From Sympetrum striolatum (taxonomy: Eukaryota > Arthropoda > Insecta > Odonata > Libellulidae), in contig CANPUZ010000031.1 of assembly GCA_947579665.1 (NCBI GenBank), positions 372,001-436,000 on the forward strand: DNA of 64,000 nt. The letters are read 5' to 3'. Within the stretch, counting starts at the first letter, position 1, and each line of letters opens with the position of its first letter. A program made the position numbers and the translations under genes. The notes under the pieces are model-generated. The model was not told the DNA's origin. It did no database searches and saw nothing but the letters and a program-made list of their open reading frames with translations. Positions 11,317 through 21,299 of this stretch are shown here, in pieces.

Positions 11317-11795
11317 GGGGATCAAAAGTCTATGCATGTTCCACAAGTGCCACCGACTTGAAATTTTTACGACATATTGGCCATAACGTGTAACCTCCAG
11401 GAAAAAGCCGACATTGAACTTCGATGTCATGGGTTCGATTCCAGAAGGTCCCAAAGTCCCGATTTTCTCCATTAGGATACATGGTGGCGATTTTCAAAAT
11501 TTTTTAAATAATACTTCCCGGACAGGTAGAGAATTGAAATTCAAGGAGCATACAGATATGGTCAAGAACTATTAAAAACATTAATGACTACTAATGAGAA
11601 CCTCCTGGGTTCGATGGTAGGACGATGCAAAAATCCCGCATTTAAAATGCATGGGGATAGTTTTTCATTAATTTTTTTGATGCACTTACCGGAATGTAAG
11701 GAACTTTTCGCTCAGCTAGAAGATATATATTAATAATTGGTTTAAGAAAAAAAATTTCTTAAGCCCGTACTATTCCTGGGTTCGATGCCAGAGCA
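11317..11795 (+). repeat. HMR fragment, B-like with head H2, ends at an inversion junction
   Basis: Modules 1, 2 and a B-type module 3 are present. The sequence then switches strand inside AGAGCAGAAATATT. The AGCA at the junction occurs in both parental sequences, consistent with microhomology-mediated joining or template switching. Confidence 0.8.
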
Positions 11796-12649
11796 GAAAT
11801 ATTGGCTACAACTGCCTCAAAAGACGTTCTAATTTTCACTTATGTAAATGGCTCTCTGGATTCGAACCAAGGACGATCATGGAAATCTAAAAGATGTTTC
11901 TGAAAGTTAAATATGATCTCTATCTATATGCCGAATTTCAAGTTTCTATATTGTTGGGAAAGGTTTCATAATTATTCCTAAAAATCGGATCAACTTCTGA
12001 TTGCAGAGACACCTGGTGTCGAACCCAGGGCATATTGTAATCTGTGAATGCACAGTTTGATTTGCAAGGACAGGTTTCTCTATCATGCAAAGTTTGAAGT
12101 CGATAGAATGCCGGGAAGTACCTTAATTTTGTTTCCGTTATCTCCGTAAGAAATGCATTGAGAAGTGCAAATGGCCCTCTGGGATCGAACCAAGGACCAT
12201 CAGCGAACATATAAAATTTGATTATGAAATATATTCAACATATATATCCACGTGCCGAGTTTGAAGTATCCATGTTATCGGGAAAGGATCCAAAAAAATC
12301 TTCAAATTCGCCACAATGCATTTTAAACGGCCGATTTTTGCCCCGACCTAGCATCGAACCATGGACCATATTCGGCGATGTCTTTTTGATTTTCGTTGGA
12401 TATGCACGGCTTCTAGCGATCCCTCGAATTTCAACTCTCTCCTTTTCCGGGAATTGCCTCAAAAAAATTTTCTAAAATCCCCGCCATGTATTCTTAAGGG
12501 GAAAATCGCGACTTTGGGGCCTTCTGGAATCGAACCCATGACACTGAGGTTCAAAACCGCAATTTTTCTGGCGGTTATACGTTATGGCCAATACGTCGTA
12601 AAAATTTCAAGTCAAAGACGCTTATAGTTTAGGATGTGAATTAGTATCC
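11796..12649 (-). repeat. HMR fragment, subfamily A without module 6
   Basis: Minus-strand unit joined directly to the previous plus-strand fragment. It keeps modules 5 to 1 and the H1 head (GTATCC). The module-2 region carries the variant with ATGGACCATATTCGGC upstream of the hairpin, also seen at 9310-9340 and 50735-50760. Confidence 0.82.
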
Positions 12650-12726
12650 TATCTATCTATCTATCTATATAGGTATATCCATGAATGAATCCGGAGAAGC
12701 ATCTATATATAATAGATATATATATA

Positions 12727-13797
12727 GGGGATCAAAATTCTAACCATGTTCCACAAGTGCCACTGCTTTGAAATTTTTACCACGTTATGGCCATGACGTG
12801 TAACCTCCAGGAAAAAGCCGACTTTGAACCTCGGTGTCATGGGTTCGATTCCAGAAGGCCCAAAAGTCGCGATTTTCCACATAAGAATACATGGCGGGGA
12901 TTTTCGAACATTTTTTAGGCACTTTCCGGAAAAGGAGAGAGTTGAAATTCAAGGGACCGCTAGATGCCGTGCATATCTAAAGTAAACCATAAAGATATCT
13001 ACGAATATTATCCTTGGTTCGATGCTAGTTCGGGGCAAAAATCGGCCGTTTAAAATGCATTGTGGTGATTTTTAAGATTTTTTGGACCCTTTTCCGATGG
13101 CATAGAAACTTGAAATTCAGTATGAGGTTAGATACCATAAAAATATATCATAATCAAATTTTAAATATTCGCTGATGGTCCTTGGTTTGATCCCAGAGGG
13201 ACATTTAAATTCCTCAATGCATTTCCTACGGAGATAACGGAAACAAATCTTAGGCACTTCCCGGCACGATATTGACTTCAAACTTTGCATATAGAAAGAT
13301 CAAGTTCATACAAATCAAACGGTGCATTCACAGCTATCAATGTGTCCTGGGTTCGACACCAGGTGTACCTGCAATCAGAAGTTGATCCGATTTTTAGGAA
13401 TTATTTTGAAACCTTTGCCAATAATATAGAAACTTCAAATTCGGCATATAGATAGAAATCATAAATAACTTTCAGAATCAATTTTTAGATTTCCAAGATC
13501 GTCCTTGGTTCGAATCCAGAGAGCCATTTAAATTCGTGAAAATTAGAACGTCTTTTGACGCAGTTGTAGCCCATATTTCTGATTAAATTTTCACACATAG
13601 TTAGAGATGGTGATCATCTATTGTGCTGCATAGTAAGTTCACAGTAAAGACCCGGGTTCTATGCCAGACGATGGAATTTCATCGAATTTTAAGAAAAATT
13701 TCAATCCATTTTTTTCTTTTGATGCCCGTCCCGATATGATGCCGACATGAAAATAGTGTTGTCGATCTGCTTGCAGTATGCAAGCAACATTTTACTC

Positions 13798-13800
<3 letters not shown>
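12727..13800 (+). repeat. HMR unit, subfamily A, head H2
   Basis: Full-length. Module 3 has GGTTTGATCCC (one substitution in the loop) and module 6 has GGTTCTATGCC. It runs straight into a 60-bp TA microsatellite. Confidence 0.9.
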
Positions 13801-13868
<68 letters not shown>

Positions 13869-13897
13869 TATATCCGGAGAAGCGTCTATATATCTAT
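13801..13897. repeat. (TA)n microsatellite and linker
   Basis: About 65 bp of nearly pure TA directly after a unit tail, then an AGGTATATCCGGAGAAGC linker. This placement recurs at many unit boundaries. Confidence 0.92.
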
Positions 13898-15010
13898 TAC
13901 GAGTAAAATGTTGCTTGCATTTTGCAAGCACATCGATAACACAAATTTTTTGTTAGCATCACATAGAGTAAGTACTCAAAATAAAAAAAAATGGATGGAA
14001 AATATTCTTAATTTCCGCTGCAATTTATTCGTCTGGCATCGAGCCCAGGTCTTCCCGGTCATACTTACTATGCAGCACTATAGAAGATCACCATCTGTAA
14101 CTATGTGTGAAAATTCAAGTAAAAATATTAACTGCAACTGCCTCAAACGACGTCCTACTTTTCCCTTATATTCCTTATAAGAGAAACACTAATGTGCTCT
14201 GGCATCGAACCCAAGAATAGTCCGGGCTTATGAAAATTTTTTTCTAAAACCAATTCTTTTCATACATCTTCCAGCCGAGTACGAACTTCCTATCATTTCG
14301 ATAAGTGCATCAAAAATATAATGAAATACTAAACCAATGTATTTTAAACGGGAGACACATTTGCCGCCGGGCATCGAACCCGGATCTTTCTGGTTATACT
14401 TCCTAGGCATCATAATAGAAGATCACTATCTCTAACTATGTGTGAAAATTCAAGCAGAAATATTGCCTGCAACTGCCTCAAACGACGACTTACTTTTCCC
14501 TTATATTCCTTATGAGAGTAATGTTAATGTGCTCTGGCATCGAACCCAGGAATAGTACGGGCTTATGAAATATTTTTTCTGAAACAAATTCTTAATATAT
14601 ATCTTCTAGCTGAGCGAAAAGTTCCTAACATTCCGATAAGTGCATCAAAAAAATTAATGAAAAACTATCCCCATGCATTTTAAATGCGGGATTTTTGCAT
14701 CGTCCTAGCATCGAACCCAGGACGTTCTAATTAGTAGTCATTAATGTGTTTAATAGTTCTTGACCATATCTGTAAGCTCCTTGAATTTCGATTCTCTACC
14801 TGTCCGGGAAGTATTGTTTAAAAAATTTTGAAAATCGCCATCATGTATCCTTATGGAGAAAATCGGGACTTTGGGGCCTTCTGGAATCGAACCCATGACA
14901 CCGAGGTTCAATGTCAGCTTTTTCCTGGAGGTTACACGTCATGGCCATAACGGCGTAAAAATTTCAAGTCGGTTGCACTTGTGGAACATGGTTAGAATTT
15001 TGATCCCCTA
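13898..15010 (-). repeat. HMR unit, subfamily B modules with head H2
   Basis: Minus-strand unit with B-type modules 3-6 (GCATCGAACCC cores near 14040, 14205, 14372 and 14535) but an H2 head (TTTTGATCCCCTA). It shows that head type and module subfamily assort independently. Confidence 0.88.
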
Positions 15011-15021
15011 TATAAAATATA

Positions 15022-15604
15022 AGATCACCATCTCTAACTATGTGTGAAAATTCAAGCAGAAATATGGGCTACAACTGCCTCAAAAGACGTTCAAATTTTC
15101 ACGAATTTAAATGGCTCTCTGGATTCGAACCAAGGATGATCTTGGAAATCAAAAAAATGTTTCCGAAAGTTATTTATGATCTCTATCTATATGCCGAATT
15201 TGAAGTTTCTATATTATTGGCAAATGTTTCAAAATAATTCCTAAAAATTTGATCAACTTCTGATTGCAGAGACACCTGGTGTCGAACCCAGGGCACATTG
15301 ATAGCTGTGAATGCACTGTTTGATTTATATGGACTTGATCTTTTTATATGCAAAGTTTAAAGTCGATATCGTGCCAGGAAGTACCTAAAATTTGTTTTCG
15401 TTATCTCCGTAAGAAATGCATTGAGGAATTTAAATGTCCCTCTGGGATCGAACCAAGGACCATCAGCGAATATGTAAAATTCGATTATGAAATATGTTTA
15501 TGGTATCTAACCTCATACTGAATTTCAAGTTTCTATGCCATCGGAAAAGGGTCCAAAAAAAATCTTAAAAATCGCCACAACGCATTTTAAACGGCCGATT
15601 TTTG
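15022..15604 (-). repeat. HMR fragment, subfamily A, both ends missing
   Basis: Begins inside module 6 (AGATCACCATCTC) and stops at CGGCCGATTTTTG in the module 2/3 interval, where the transposase-related sequence begins. The right breakpoint is sharp. Confidence 0.82.
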
Positions 15605-15623
15605 ATTTTCAATTGATTTCTAG

Positions 15624-15900
15624 CTCAATGAAAGCCATGGTTTGGCATTTAGTGTTCCAATGCCCTCACTGTAAAACAATTAAACGTGTTGCTAGTGAAC
15701 CGGAAATAGAAAAATCTTCGGTGACAGAAAAGGGAGTGATTGTTTGTGAGAAACCAAAAATGAATATTGTCGACAGTGCCGTATGGGGGTTCATATCTGT
15801 TGGAGGTGGACATTCCAATATCCAGGAAGTTTTTTCAACAATGGGAATAGAAGGAATAGACAAATCAACATTCCGGAATCATGAAAATTGGCTAGGGAAA
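15624..15900 (+). other. Visible exon of the Mutator/YqaJ relic, upstream of the intron
   Basis: The open frame contains FQCPHCKTI (a likely zinc-binding pair), a WGFISVGGG segment and NHENWLGK at the donor. A possible 3' splice site (TTGATTTCTAG, 15613-15623) sits just before it, so the coding sequence probably starts in an upstream exon that I cannot find. The HMR fragment ends 19 bp before this site. Confidence 0.6.
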
Positions 15901-15984
15901 GTAAGTACCTATGGCAGTAAAACCATTGAATAACAACCTATGAATATTTAAATTCCTTTATTTAAATTATACCATTTCTCCTAG
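15901..15984 (+). other. 84-bp GT-AG intron
   Basis: Donor AAA|GTAAGT and acceptor TTTCTCCTAG|GC. Both exon ends are in phase 0, and splicing joins ...NWLGK to AWKNILLESM, a continuous alpha-helical stretch typical of the family. The unspliced frame stops within the intron (TAA at 15931-15933). Confidence 0.85.
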
Positions 15985-17076
15985 GCATGGAAAAACATAC
16001 TTTTGGAATCGATGCTTGAAGCTGGTGCCGAAGAAAAGGCGATGGCAATTAGTAATGGCGATGTTAGTTCCATTCATCTCTGTAGTCGCGGATGGTCACA
16101 TCGAAGTCATGGGCACAGGTATGCGGCGAATTCAGGAGTGGTCTGTATTGTCGGCTACAGAACTAAAAAGCTGCTCTATGTGGACGTCAGAAATGAATAT
16201 TGCAGCATGTGTCAATATTTATGTAAGAATGGAAAGTCAATGACGCACGAGAATTGCTTCCGGAATTGGAGGGGATCATCTGGTGGCATGGAGGCTGACA
16301 TGGCTGTCCATGCATTTAGATGCAGCGAGGAAATGCATTGTGTACAATACCATTTCCTCATAGCCGATGGTGATTCGAGTGTTTTCAAAAAGGTGCGCGA
16401 ATTGGTTCCCTATGGAAGGCAAGTGAAAAAAATAGAGTGTGCCAATCATGCGGTGAAAAATTATACTAAATCCCTGTATAAAATTGTGGTTGAGTACCCA
16501 GATTTGAAACAAGTATTAAACAAAAACAAAATTATGAGGTTGAAACGATCGGCTCGAGGTGCAATTTTCTTCAACGCCAAAGAAGATCATGGAAATGAGT
16601 CACTAGTTGAAGATCTTAAAAATGGACCGCTACATGTATTCAACAGCCACTCGCGATGTAAAGCATACTATTGCAATGAATTAGACAGAGATGAGAAGAT
16701 CTTTACTGGAAAGGAATTGGAGGTTTTAGGAAAGGTGAAAGACTCATTGAAACAATTGATAAGAAAATCGAAGATGTTAGTCACCAATGACACAAGTAAC
16801 CTCGCGGAGAATTTTATGTCCTTGGTGGCTAAGTTTGTGGGTGGGAAACAAGTTAACCGCGGGTTCATACTCTCATCGAGTGCAGGGCTTGATTTCCAGT
16901 TGGGACCAATGTGGCATTATTCTGCGTGGAAAAGTGTTTGCGGAAAAAGCCCTTTCAAAAGTGTGCGTGAGCGAAGGGTGAAGCTTCTGCAGTCAGCTAG
17001 GAGGTGCCCAATGAAGAGAAAAGTTCGGGCGACTCAAATGAATCGAAGGACTATGGAGAGTTATGCCAAAAATTAG
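15985..17076 (+). pseudogene. Transposase-domain exon with internal frame breaks
   Basis: Carries most of the DDE-type core: CxxC and HxxC zinc ligands, the DGDS segment, the ECANHA block and the downstream NLAEN glutamate. At 16067-16096 the neighbouring frame gives VPFISVVADG while this frame gives unrelated residues. Two nearby compensating indels are the simplest reading. The affected stretch is where the family normally has its first catalytic aspartate (DG.W), so this copy is probably inactive. Confidence 0.75.
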
Positions 17077-17819
17077 ATATGGACGAAGAGGAGATGGAAG
17101 AAGAAGGTAAAGCATTGTTAGATAAATTGAAGATGGATGAGAAGGGAATAGAAGATATAGAGAAGGAGACACGGGGTCAAAGTGAGTGTGAAAAATGGTT
17201 CGATGAAAGACGAAATAGATTGACGGCTTCAAATTTTGGGGTTGTGTGTAGGAGAAGGAAAAATTGTAAATGGGCACCTCTTGTAAAAAGACTTTTGTAT
17301 GCTGAGATGTTTGACAATGAATCTACCAGATACGGTACCCTAAATGAGCGTAACGCAATCGAGAAATACGAAGATCTAACCGGCAGAAACGTTTTTCCGT
17401 GTGGTCTTTTTACTGATCCTGAGAGCTGTTTTCTAGCAGCCTCACCGGACGGAAAAACCAGTGATGGTGGCATAATTGAAGTGAAATGCCCAAAATCATG
17501 CGAGAAAATTACTATAAAACAGGCAGCAGATCAAATAAAGTGCTTTTGTTTAGATAAAAACCTAGATCTAAAAAAAAATCATAATTACTATTACCAAATT
17601 CAGGGGCAACTCCATATTTCTCGCCACTCCTTTTGTGATTTAATTGTGTGGACTCCTATTGACTGCAAAATCCAACGAATTTACAGAGATGACGAGTTTT
17701 GGGTAAATCGTATGGAGAAGAAACTTATCTATTTCTATAATAATGCTATGCTTCCCGAAATAGTAGACCCTAGAGTTTGTCGATCGATGGAAATAAGAGA
17801 AGCTAATATATTAAGTTGA
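17001..17819 (+). pseudogene. YqaJ-like nuclease domain (3' part of the relic)
   Basis: Open for about 270 residues, ending TAA-independent at TGA (17817-17819). Numbering from the GTG at 17004: acidic linker 15-60, RLTASNFG 72-79, YGTLNERNAIEKY 110-122, SPDG 147-150, EVKCP 159-163 and YYYQIQGQL 195-203. The aspartate, the glutamate-x-lysine and the glutamine are the expected metal/catalytic positions and all are present. Frame 17001 is closed upstream by TAG at 16998, so it must be reached by a frame change from the transposase exon. No convincing slippery heptamer was found. Confidence 0.82.
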
Positions 17820-17852
17820 ACGTTATATATAGTTCGGTTTACACCAGGAATT

Positions 17853-17858
17853 AATAAA
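17853..17858 (+). promoter_or_regulatory. Poly(A) signal AATAAA
   Basis: Canonical hexamer 33 bp after the stop codon of the YqaJ frame, in a TA-rich context. Confidence 0.6.
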
Positions 17859-18609
17859 AGTATTACACAAAATCCAAAAATAGCTTAATTTACGGATAGA
17901 ATGACTGTGATAGGCAACAGCTATAGGATTTTTGAAACGGAAAAATAAGGGATAAAGGATGGGATAGTGGGATTTTTACGTTTACTTGAGTTTTGGAAAT
18001 TTGGATACATATTCGTGTAATGCACACGGGAACTTAATTTTTTTAATCCCGCTTTTTACCCGGCATGAGGGCTATTTTTTATGCGCGTGAATCTTCCCGT
18101 TCATTCATATGCATTTTTAGTGAAACTAGCTGCTTTCCTATTGCATACTTTTTTGGTTTACTATTATAAACTAAAATAAAGGAATTTTACCCAACACATC
18201 TTCGTTTCGAAAGCAATTTTGTGCATCTCTATCCCACTTCGATTTTTACCCGGATATGAGACTTCGCAGAGGAGAGTTCCTTTTTGCCGCTGAACTTCAG
18301 AGATCTTCTTCTTTCACGCCCCTAGTTAGTTTTCCCCGCATCTTACTGTGCCGCATTCAATAGTTATCTTATAGCGTAGTATATAGTCTTCAAATAAGTG
18401 CTTAATTTCTCCCTCAGTGTTCCCTATTCTCAGTGTTCCCTCACTCACCAAACGTACTCACTTCATAGCAGTTAACTCTTCACCTTTTAGCCCTCACTTC
18501 AGTTTTTCTCATTCTCTTAGAACGATGCATTCCAATAACTATTTGCTGAACCCATATGCTCCTATTTGCGTCCCTTCTCTCCATAGGAGGCCATCAACAG
18601 TCAGAGTTT
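17859..18609. other. AT-rich spacer, no gene recognised
   Basis: Contains CCCGCTTTTTACCCGGCATGAGG (18050-18070) and a related TTTTTACCCGGATATGAG (18246), which look like two decayed copies of one short motif. A pyrimidine-rich stretch follows at 18400-18520. An open frame at 18417-18629 has biased Ser/Pro composition and is not convincing. Confidence 0.4.
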
Positions 18610-19350
18610 CCAAGCCAATTTCTCCCTAGCTTACAAATTAAGTTAAAGAAATGATGAGGAAACGTGATTCAATTTTCCGTAAATTTAAAACTACTAAAAA
18701 TACGCTAAATTTTAACTATTACAAAAATCTTAGAAATCTGCAATGGTCGCAGCAAGTAACAAATATTTGTAAGAAAGTATACATGTCCCTTCAAAATCTC
18801 AGGCGCTTAGAATACTTTCTGCCTTCTTCTCTGAAAGCACAGCTTTGGAAATCTCTAATTATGCCTCACTTTGATTACGGAGACATTAGCTACCAAGACG
18901 TGTCCGGTGAACTAACCTACTACAGCGAGCTCAGAATGCAGCTGTGAGATTTATTTTTCATTTAAGAAAATACGACCATATATCTGAATCATACGATAAA
19001 TTAGGCTTGTTGTAGTTAGATTCTCGCAGAAAGCTACTCATTTTTTGCTCATTCTACAACATCCTACACACACATACACATATTTCATGAGAAAATGCCT
19101 TAATTACCTTCAGCTAGATAGAATTCCGAATTAAAAAGCCACACTACTCCTTTCTTTCAATATGCATTCACTGAATCATTTTACTCCTCTATTCTTGCTT
19201 AAATCTTTCCTATAAATGCCCTGACACGAAATGCAGCAATGCAATCAGCAATGAAAAGAAATCTCCTCTATCCCATACACACTTAACTGATTTTGCTCCT
19301 GATCTTCCTCTCAACGCATAAGATGCTTTCTTTGTCTTTGTACGTAATTA
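18610..19350 (+). pseudogene. Non-LTR retrotransposon relic with reverse transcriptase core deleted
   Basis: The frame at 18651-18947 joins two pieces that are normally far apart in Jockey/CR1-like ORF2. One is the pre-RT linker (KEMMRKRDSIFRKFK..NFNYYKNLRN). The other is the RT thumb/connection region (LQWSQQVTNICKKVYMSLQNLRRL, then LIMPHFDYGD). The catalytic palm (Y/FADD block) is absent, so an internal deletion occurred at about 18738. After a frameshift near 18935 the C-terminal part continues (NAAVRFIFHLRKYDHISESYDKL...) with stops to about 19350. It would have encoded endonuclease-RT in an intact element. The family is assigned by motif pattern only. Confidence 0.75.
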
Positions 19351-19555
19351 TTCTGTCTTCATACCTAATAATTCTCATCTGTTTTTTTTTCTTACTTAGA
19401 GTTACCTAAATGTCTATTTTATATACAATTTTGACTGGTACATACTGTATCTATTATTTTGATACTGTTTGTTTTTTAATATTCTGTTTTTTTTAATATT
19501 CTGTTTTTTTTCCTCTTAATGTACTTTATGGAAGGAAATCCATGTACGTTTTCCT

Positions 19556-19712
19556 TATGAAAATGAACAGCAGGCTTTGTATTTTCCACAAGAAGTATTT
19601 TATTACACGACCGTTTTCGGCCATACTGCCATCATCTGTCTGTAAGGCCAAAACCAGTTGTGTCATAAAATAGTTCTTGTGGAAAATACAAAGCCTGCTG
19701 TTCATTTTCATA
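19556..19712. mobile_element. Fold-back element, 67-bp arms
   Basis: Left arm 19556-19622 (TATGAAAATGAACAGCAGGC... to CGGCC) and right arm 19646-19712 are near-perfect inverted copies around a 23-bp loop. The inner part has ACGACCGTTTTCGGCC, a motif of miniature inverted repeats common in arthropods. No coding capacity. Confidence 0.88.
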
Positions 19713-19973
19713 AATGGCTTTCCACCAAGTACGGTCAGTTCATATCGATTTTATACGTTTTCCTTGTTTTTTATGTTATTTTGTATATTGCTATCTCTTT
19801 TTTAATGTGAAATGATTCTTATTTATGTATCGCATGTAAGTACTTATTGGTAGTGTATTAATTTATTTTTTAATTTTTGAAATTGAAATTAGATTTTTAC
19901 TTTTCCACAAAGGTTTTTATTTAGGAACTACCGGTTTCGGTACATTACCATCGTCAGGTTCACACACAACTGA
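19713..19973. other. AT-rich interval with a half fold-back motif
   Basis: At 19908-19957 the sequence CCACAAAGG...GGAACTACCGGTTTCGG...CATCGTCAGG resembles one arm of the preceding fold-back family, truncated. Nothing else is recognised. Confidence 0.45.
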
Positions 19974-20295
19974 ATCATCAAACTGCCGAGGCATACATTG
20001 TAATTTGAGTGATGACAGATAAAATACAATGTAGAAGTTGGAAATAGACATACATACGAGTACAATGACAACCAATCAGGTGGTAGGAAGGGGAGTGGGA
20101 GGTGAAATTTACAGGTTGCGGGAATCTTGGATTCCGCACTCTCCCCCATCCTTTAGTCATCTGTAAATTTCCCCTCCCACTCCCCTTCCTACCTCCTGAT
20201 TGGTTGTCATTGTATGTATGTCTATTTCCAACTTCTACATTGTATTTTATCTGTCATCACCCAAATTGCAATGTAAGCCTCGGCAGTTTGATGAT
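19974..20295. mobile_element. Long palindrome (about 140-bp arms)
   Basis: Left arm 19974-20114 begins ATCATCAAACTGCCGAGGC and right arm 20161-20295 is its inverted copy, with few differences, around a 46-bp centre. Arms include GGAAGGGGAGTGGGAGG / CCTCCCACTCCCCTTCC. Probably a miniature inverted-repeat element or fold-back element. Both strands give spurious open frames in the arms. Confidence 0.88.
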
Positions 20296-20340
20296 TATGA
20301 CGATGATGATATAAATTAGTTAACTTTAAATACTATCGAC

Positions 20341-20385
20341 ATACGAGGTTAGGTGAAAGAGATGCTCACCTGGCCCTAACCTCGC
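20341..20385. repeat. Short inverted repeat
   Basis: CGAGGTTAGG and CCTAACCTCG flank GTGAAAGAGATGCTCAC, itself weakly self-complementary. Function unknown. Confidence 0.55.
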
Positions 20386-20463
20386 CAATAAAGGGTCCAT
20401 CTATCCATCTATTTATTTTCACCGCATGTTACCTGAGTGCTTTCCCAACGACGACTTTGAAGT

Positions 20464-20503
20464 CCCGCCGTTACTCGCGCGGAGCGTTTCTACACCCCAG
20501 CCG
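20464..20503 (+). mobile_element. Isolated piggyBac-type end
   Basis: CCCGCCGTTACTCGCGCGG followed by GTTTCTACACCCCAGCCG matches, with one or two changes, the inverted right end of the piggyBac element at 63242-63281. It is preceded by GAAGT instead of TTAA, so the target site is lost or the end was captured. No partner end is visible nearby. Confidence 0.65.
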
Positions 20504-20750
20504 CTTTCTTTGAGTGACCATTTTTTCCTGGTTTGGGTTTATGACTCCTTCTTCTCGGTAGCTTCATTTAATGATGTTTCCAACGTTTTCTGAGAAAATA
20601 GTCAGTTTTTGGATAGATTTTGGTTAGTGAGACGCTTTTTTCTAAGACCGTGCGCTCTTTTTTTAGATGAATTTTCCGAAGTTCCCGTATTTGCGACTTT
20701 TGAACGGCTAACTGTTGAAAATTTTCCGTTCTTATTCGTGGGATCCACCA

Positions 20751-21290
20751 TCAAAGATAATCAAGGAAGTGTAAAAATTCGTGGTTATCGTTGGTTATCA
20801 CACAATGAATAGCAAAGACATTTGGTACATATTTTCTCAAGTATGCAATACAACCATGGTGACGACCAGTCATTGACGGAGCTCCAACTGTCGCAACAGC
20901 AAATATGTTAGATAGTGGAATTTCTTTGTCTCTGAAGAACTGCTCTACGATACGATATATTGACTCCCCTTTAGTGTCAGTTTCTAATTGCCTTGCAAAC
21001 AACAACTCCTGAGATAGATTTTCATCTTTAATAAAGCGTACGAAAGCTAGAAGCAAAGATTTGCACAATCATTACCTGGCAAAGTTGACTCGTCCAACTG
21101 TAATGCAAATTCTGTTGTTCTGCACAATATATCTTCTACATTTTCAGCCGTTTCATCTATTCGACGTTGAACTGAAGTGTTGCTTATGGTAATCATTTTT
21201 ATTGTATCATATGGTGGCTTATGCAGAACAGTACTCAGGACTTCACTTACTACTGGTAAGATGAGCTCTTCGCCAATTGTATGAGGCTTT
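20751..21290 (-). pseudogene. hAT transposase relic (ZBED5/SCAND3-like subgroup)
   Basis: Reading on the minus strand from about 21290: KPHTIGEELILPVVSEVL, then QRRIDETAENVEDILCRT and FALQLDEST. After a frameshift near 21065 follow LLLAFVRFIKDENLSQELLF, GESIYRIVEQFF and a GAPSMTGRHHGC segment, then HCV. The DEST aspartate and the (D)GAPxMxG region are landmarks of domesticated and mobile hAT proteins of this subgroup. The latter here reads VGAPSMTG, with the usual aspartate replaced by Val. The C-terminal half and the BED finger are missing. Confidence 0.75.
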
Positions 21291-21299
21291 CAAGATTTG

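Larger units (their letters stand above)
15624..17819 (+). pseudogene. Decayed Mutator-like transposase with YqaJ-type nuclease domain
   Basis: Two recognisable domains lie in order. The first resembles the Mutator-like transposase domain found in many arthropod proteins. In the 16003-17076 frame it has CSMC (67-70), HENC...NW (82-89), GSSGGMEAD (91-99), ADGDSSVF (121-128), KIECANHA (143-150), HSRCKAYYC (216-224) and TSNLAENFM (264-272). The second domain (17001-17819) has SPDG, EVKCP and YYYQIQGQL, the signature of the YqaJ/lambda-exonuclease fold. The family is normally one protein that would bind and cut DNA in the nucleus. Breaks: the segment 16067-16096 reads correctly only one frame over, and the two domains lie in different frames, with the switch between 17001 and 17074. 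An AATAAA lies at 17853-17858. The start is unknown, since no N-terminal exon is visible. Most likely a non-autonomous relic; sequencing error at one or two sites cannot be excluded. Confidence 0.8.

Noticed and set aside
17040..17076. Programmed -1 frameshift signal between transposase and YqaJ frames
   Set aside because: The AAAAA run before the first stop does not form a proper X XXY YYZ heptamer in frame, and a simple indel explains the offset.
19928..20314. Similar small proteins on both strands at 19928-20314
   Set aside because: They are the two arms of one palindrome read in opposite directions.
20609..20812. 67-codon plus-strand frame
   Set aside because: It overlaps the start of the hAT relic region on the other strand and has no family resemblance.
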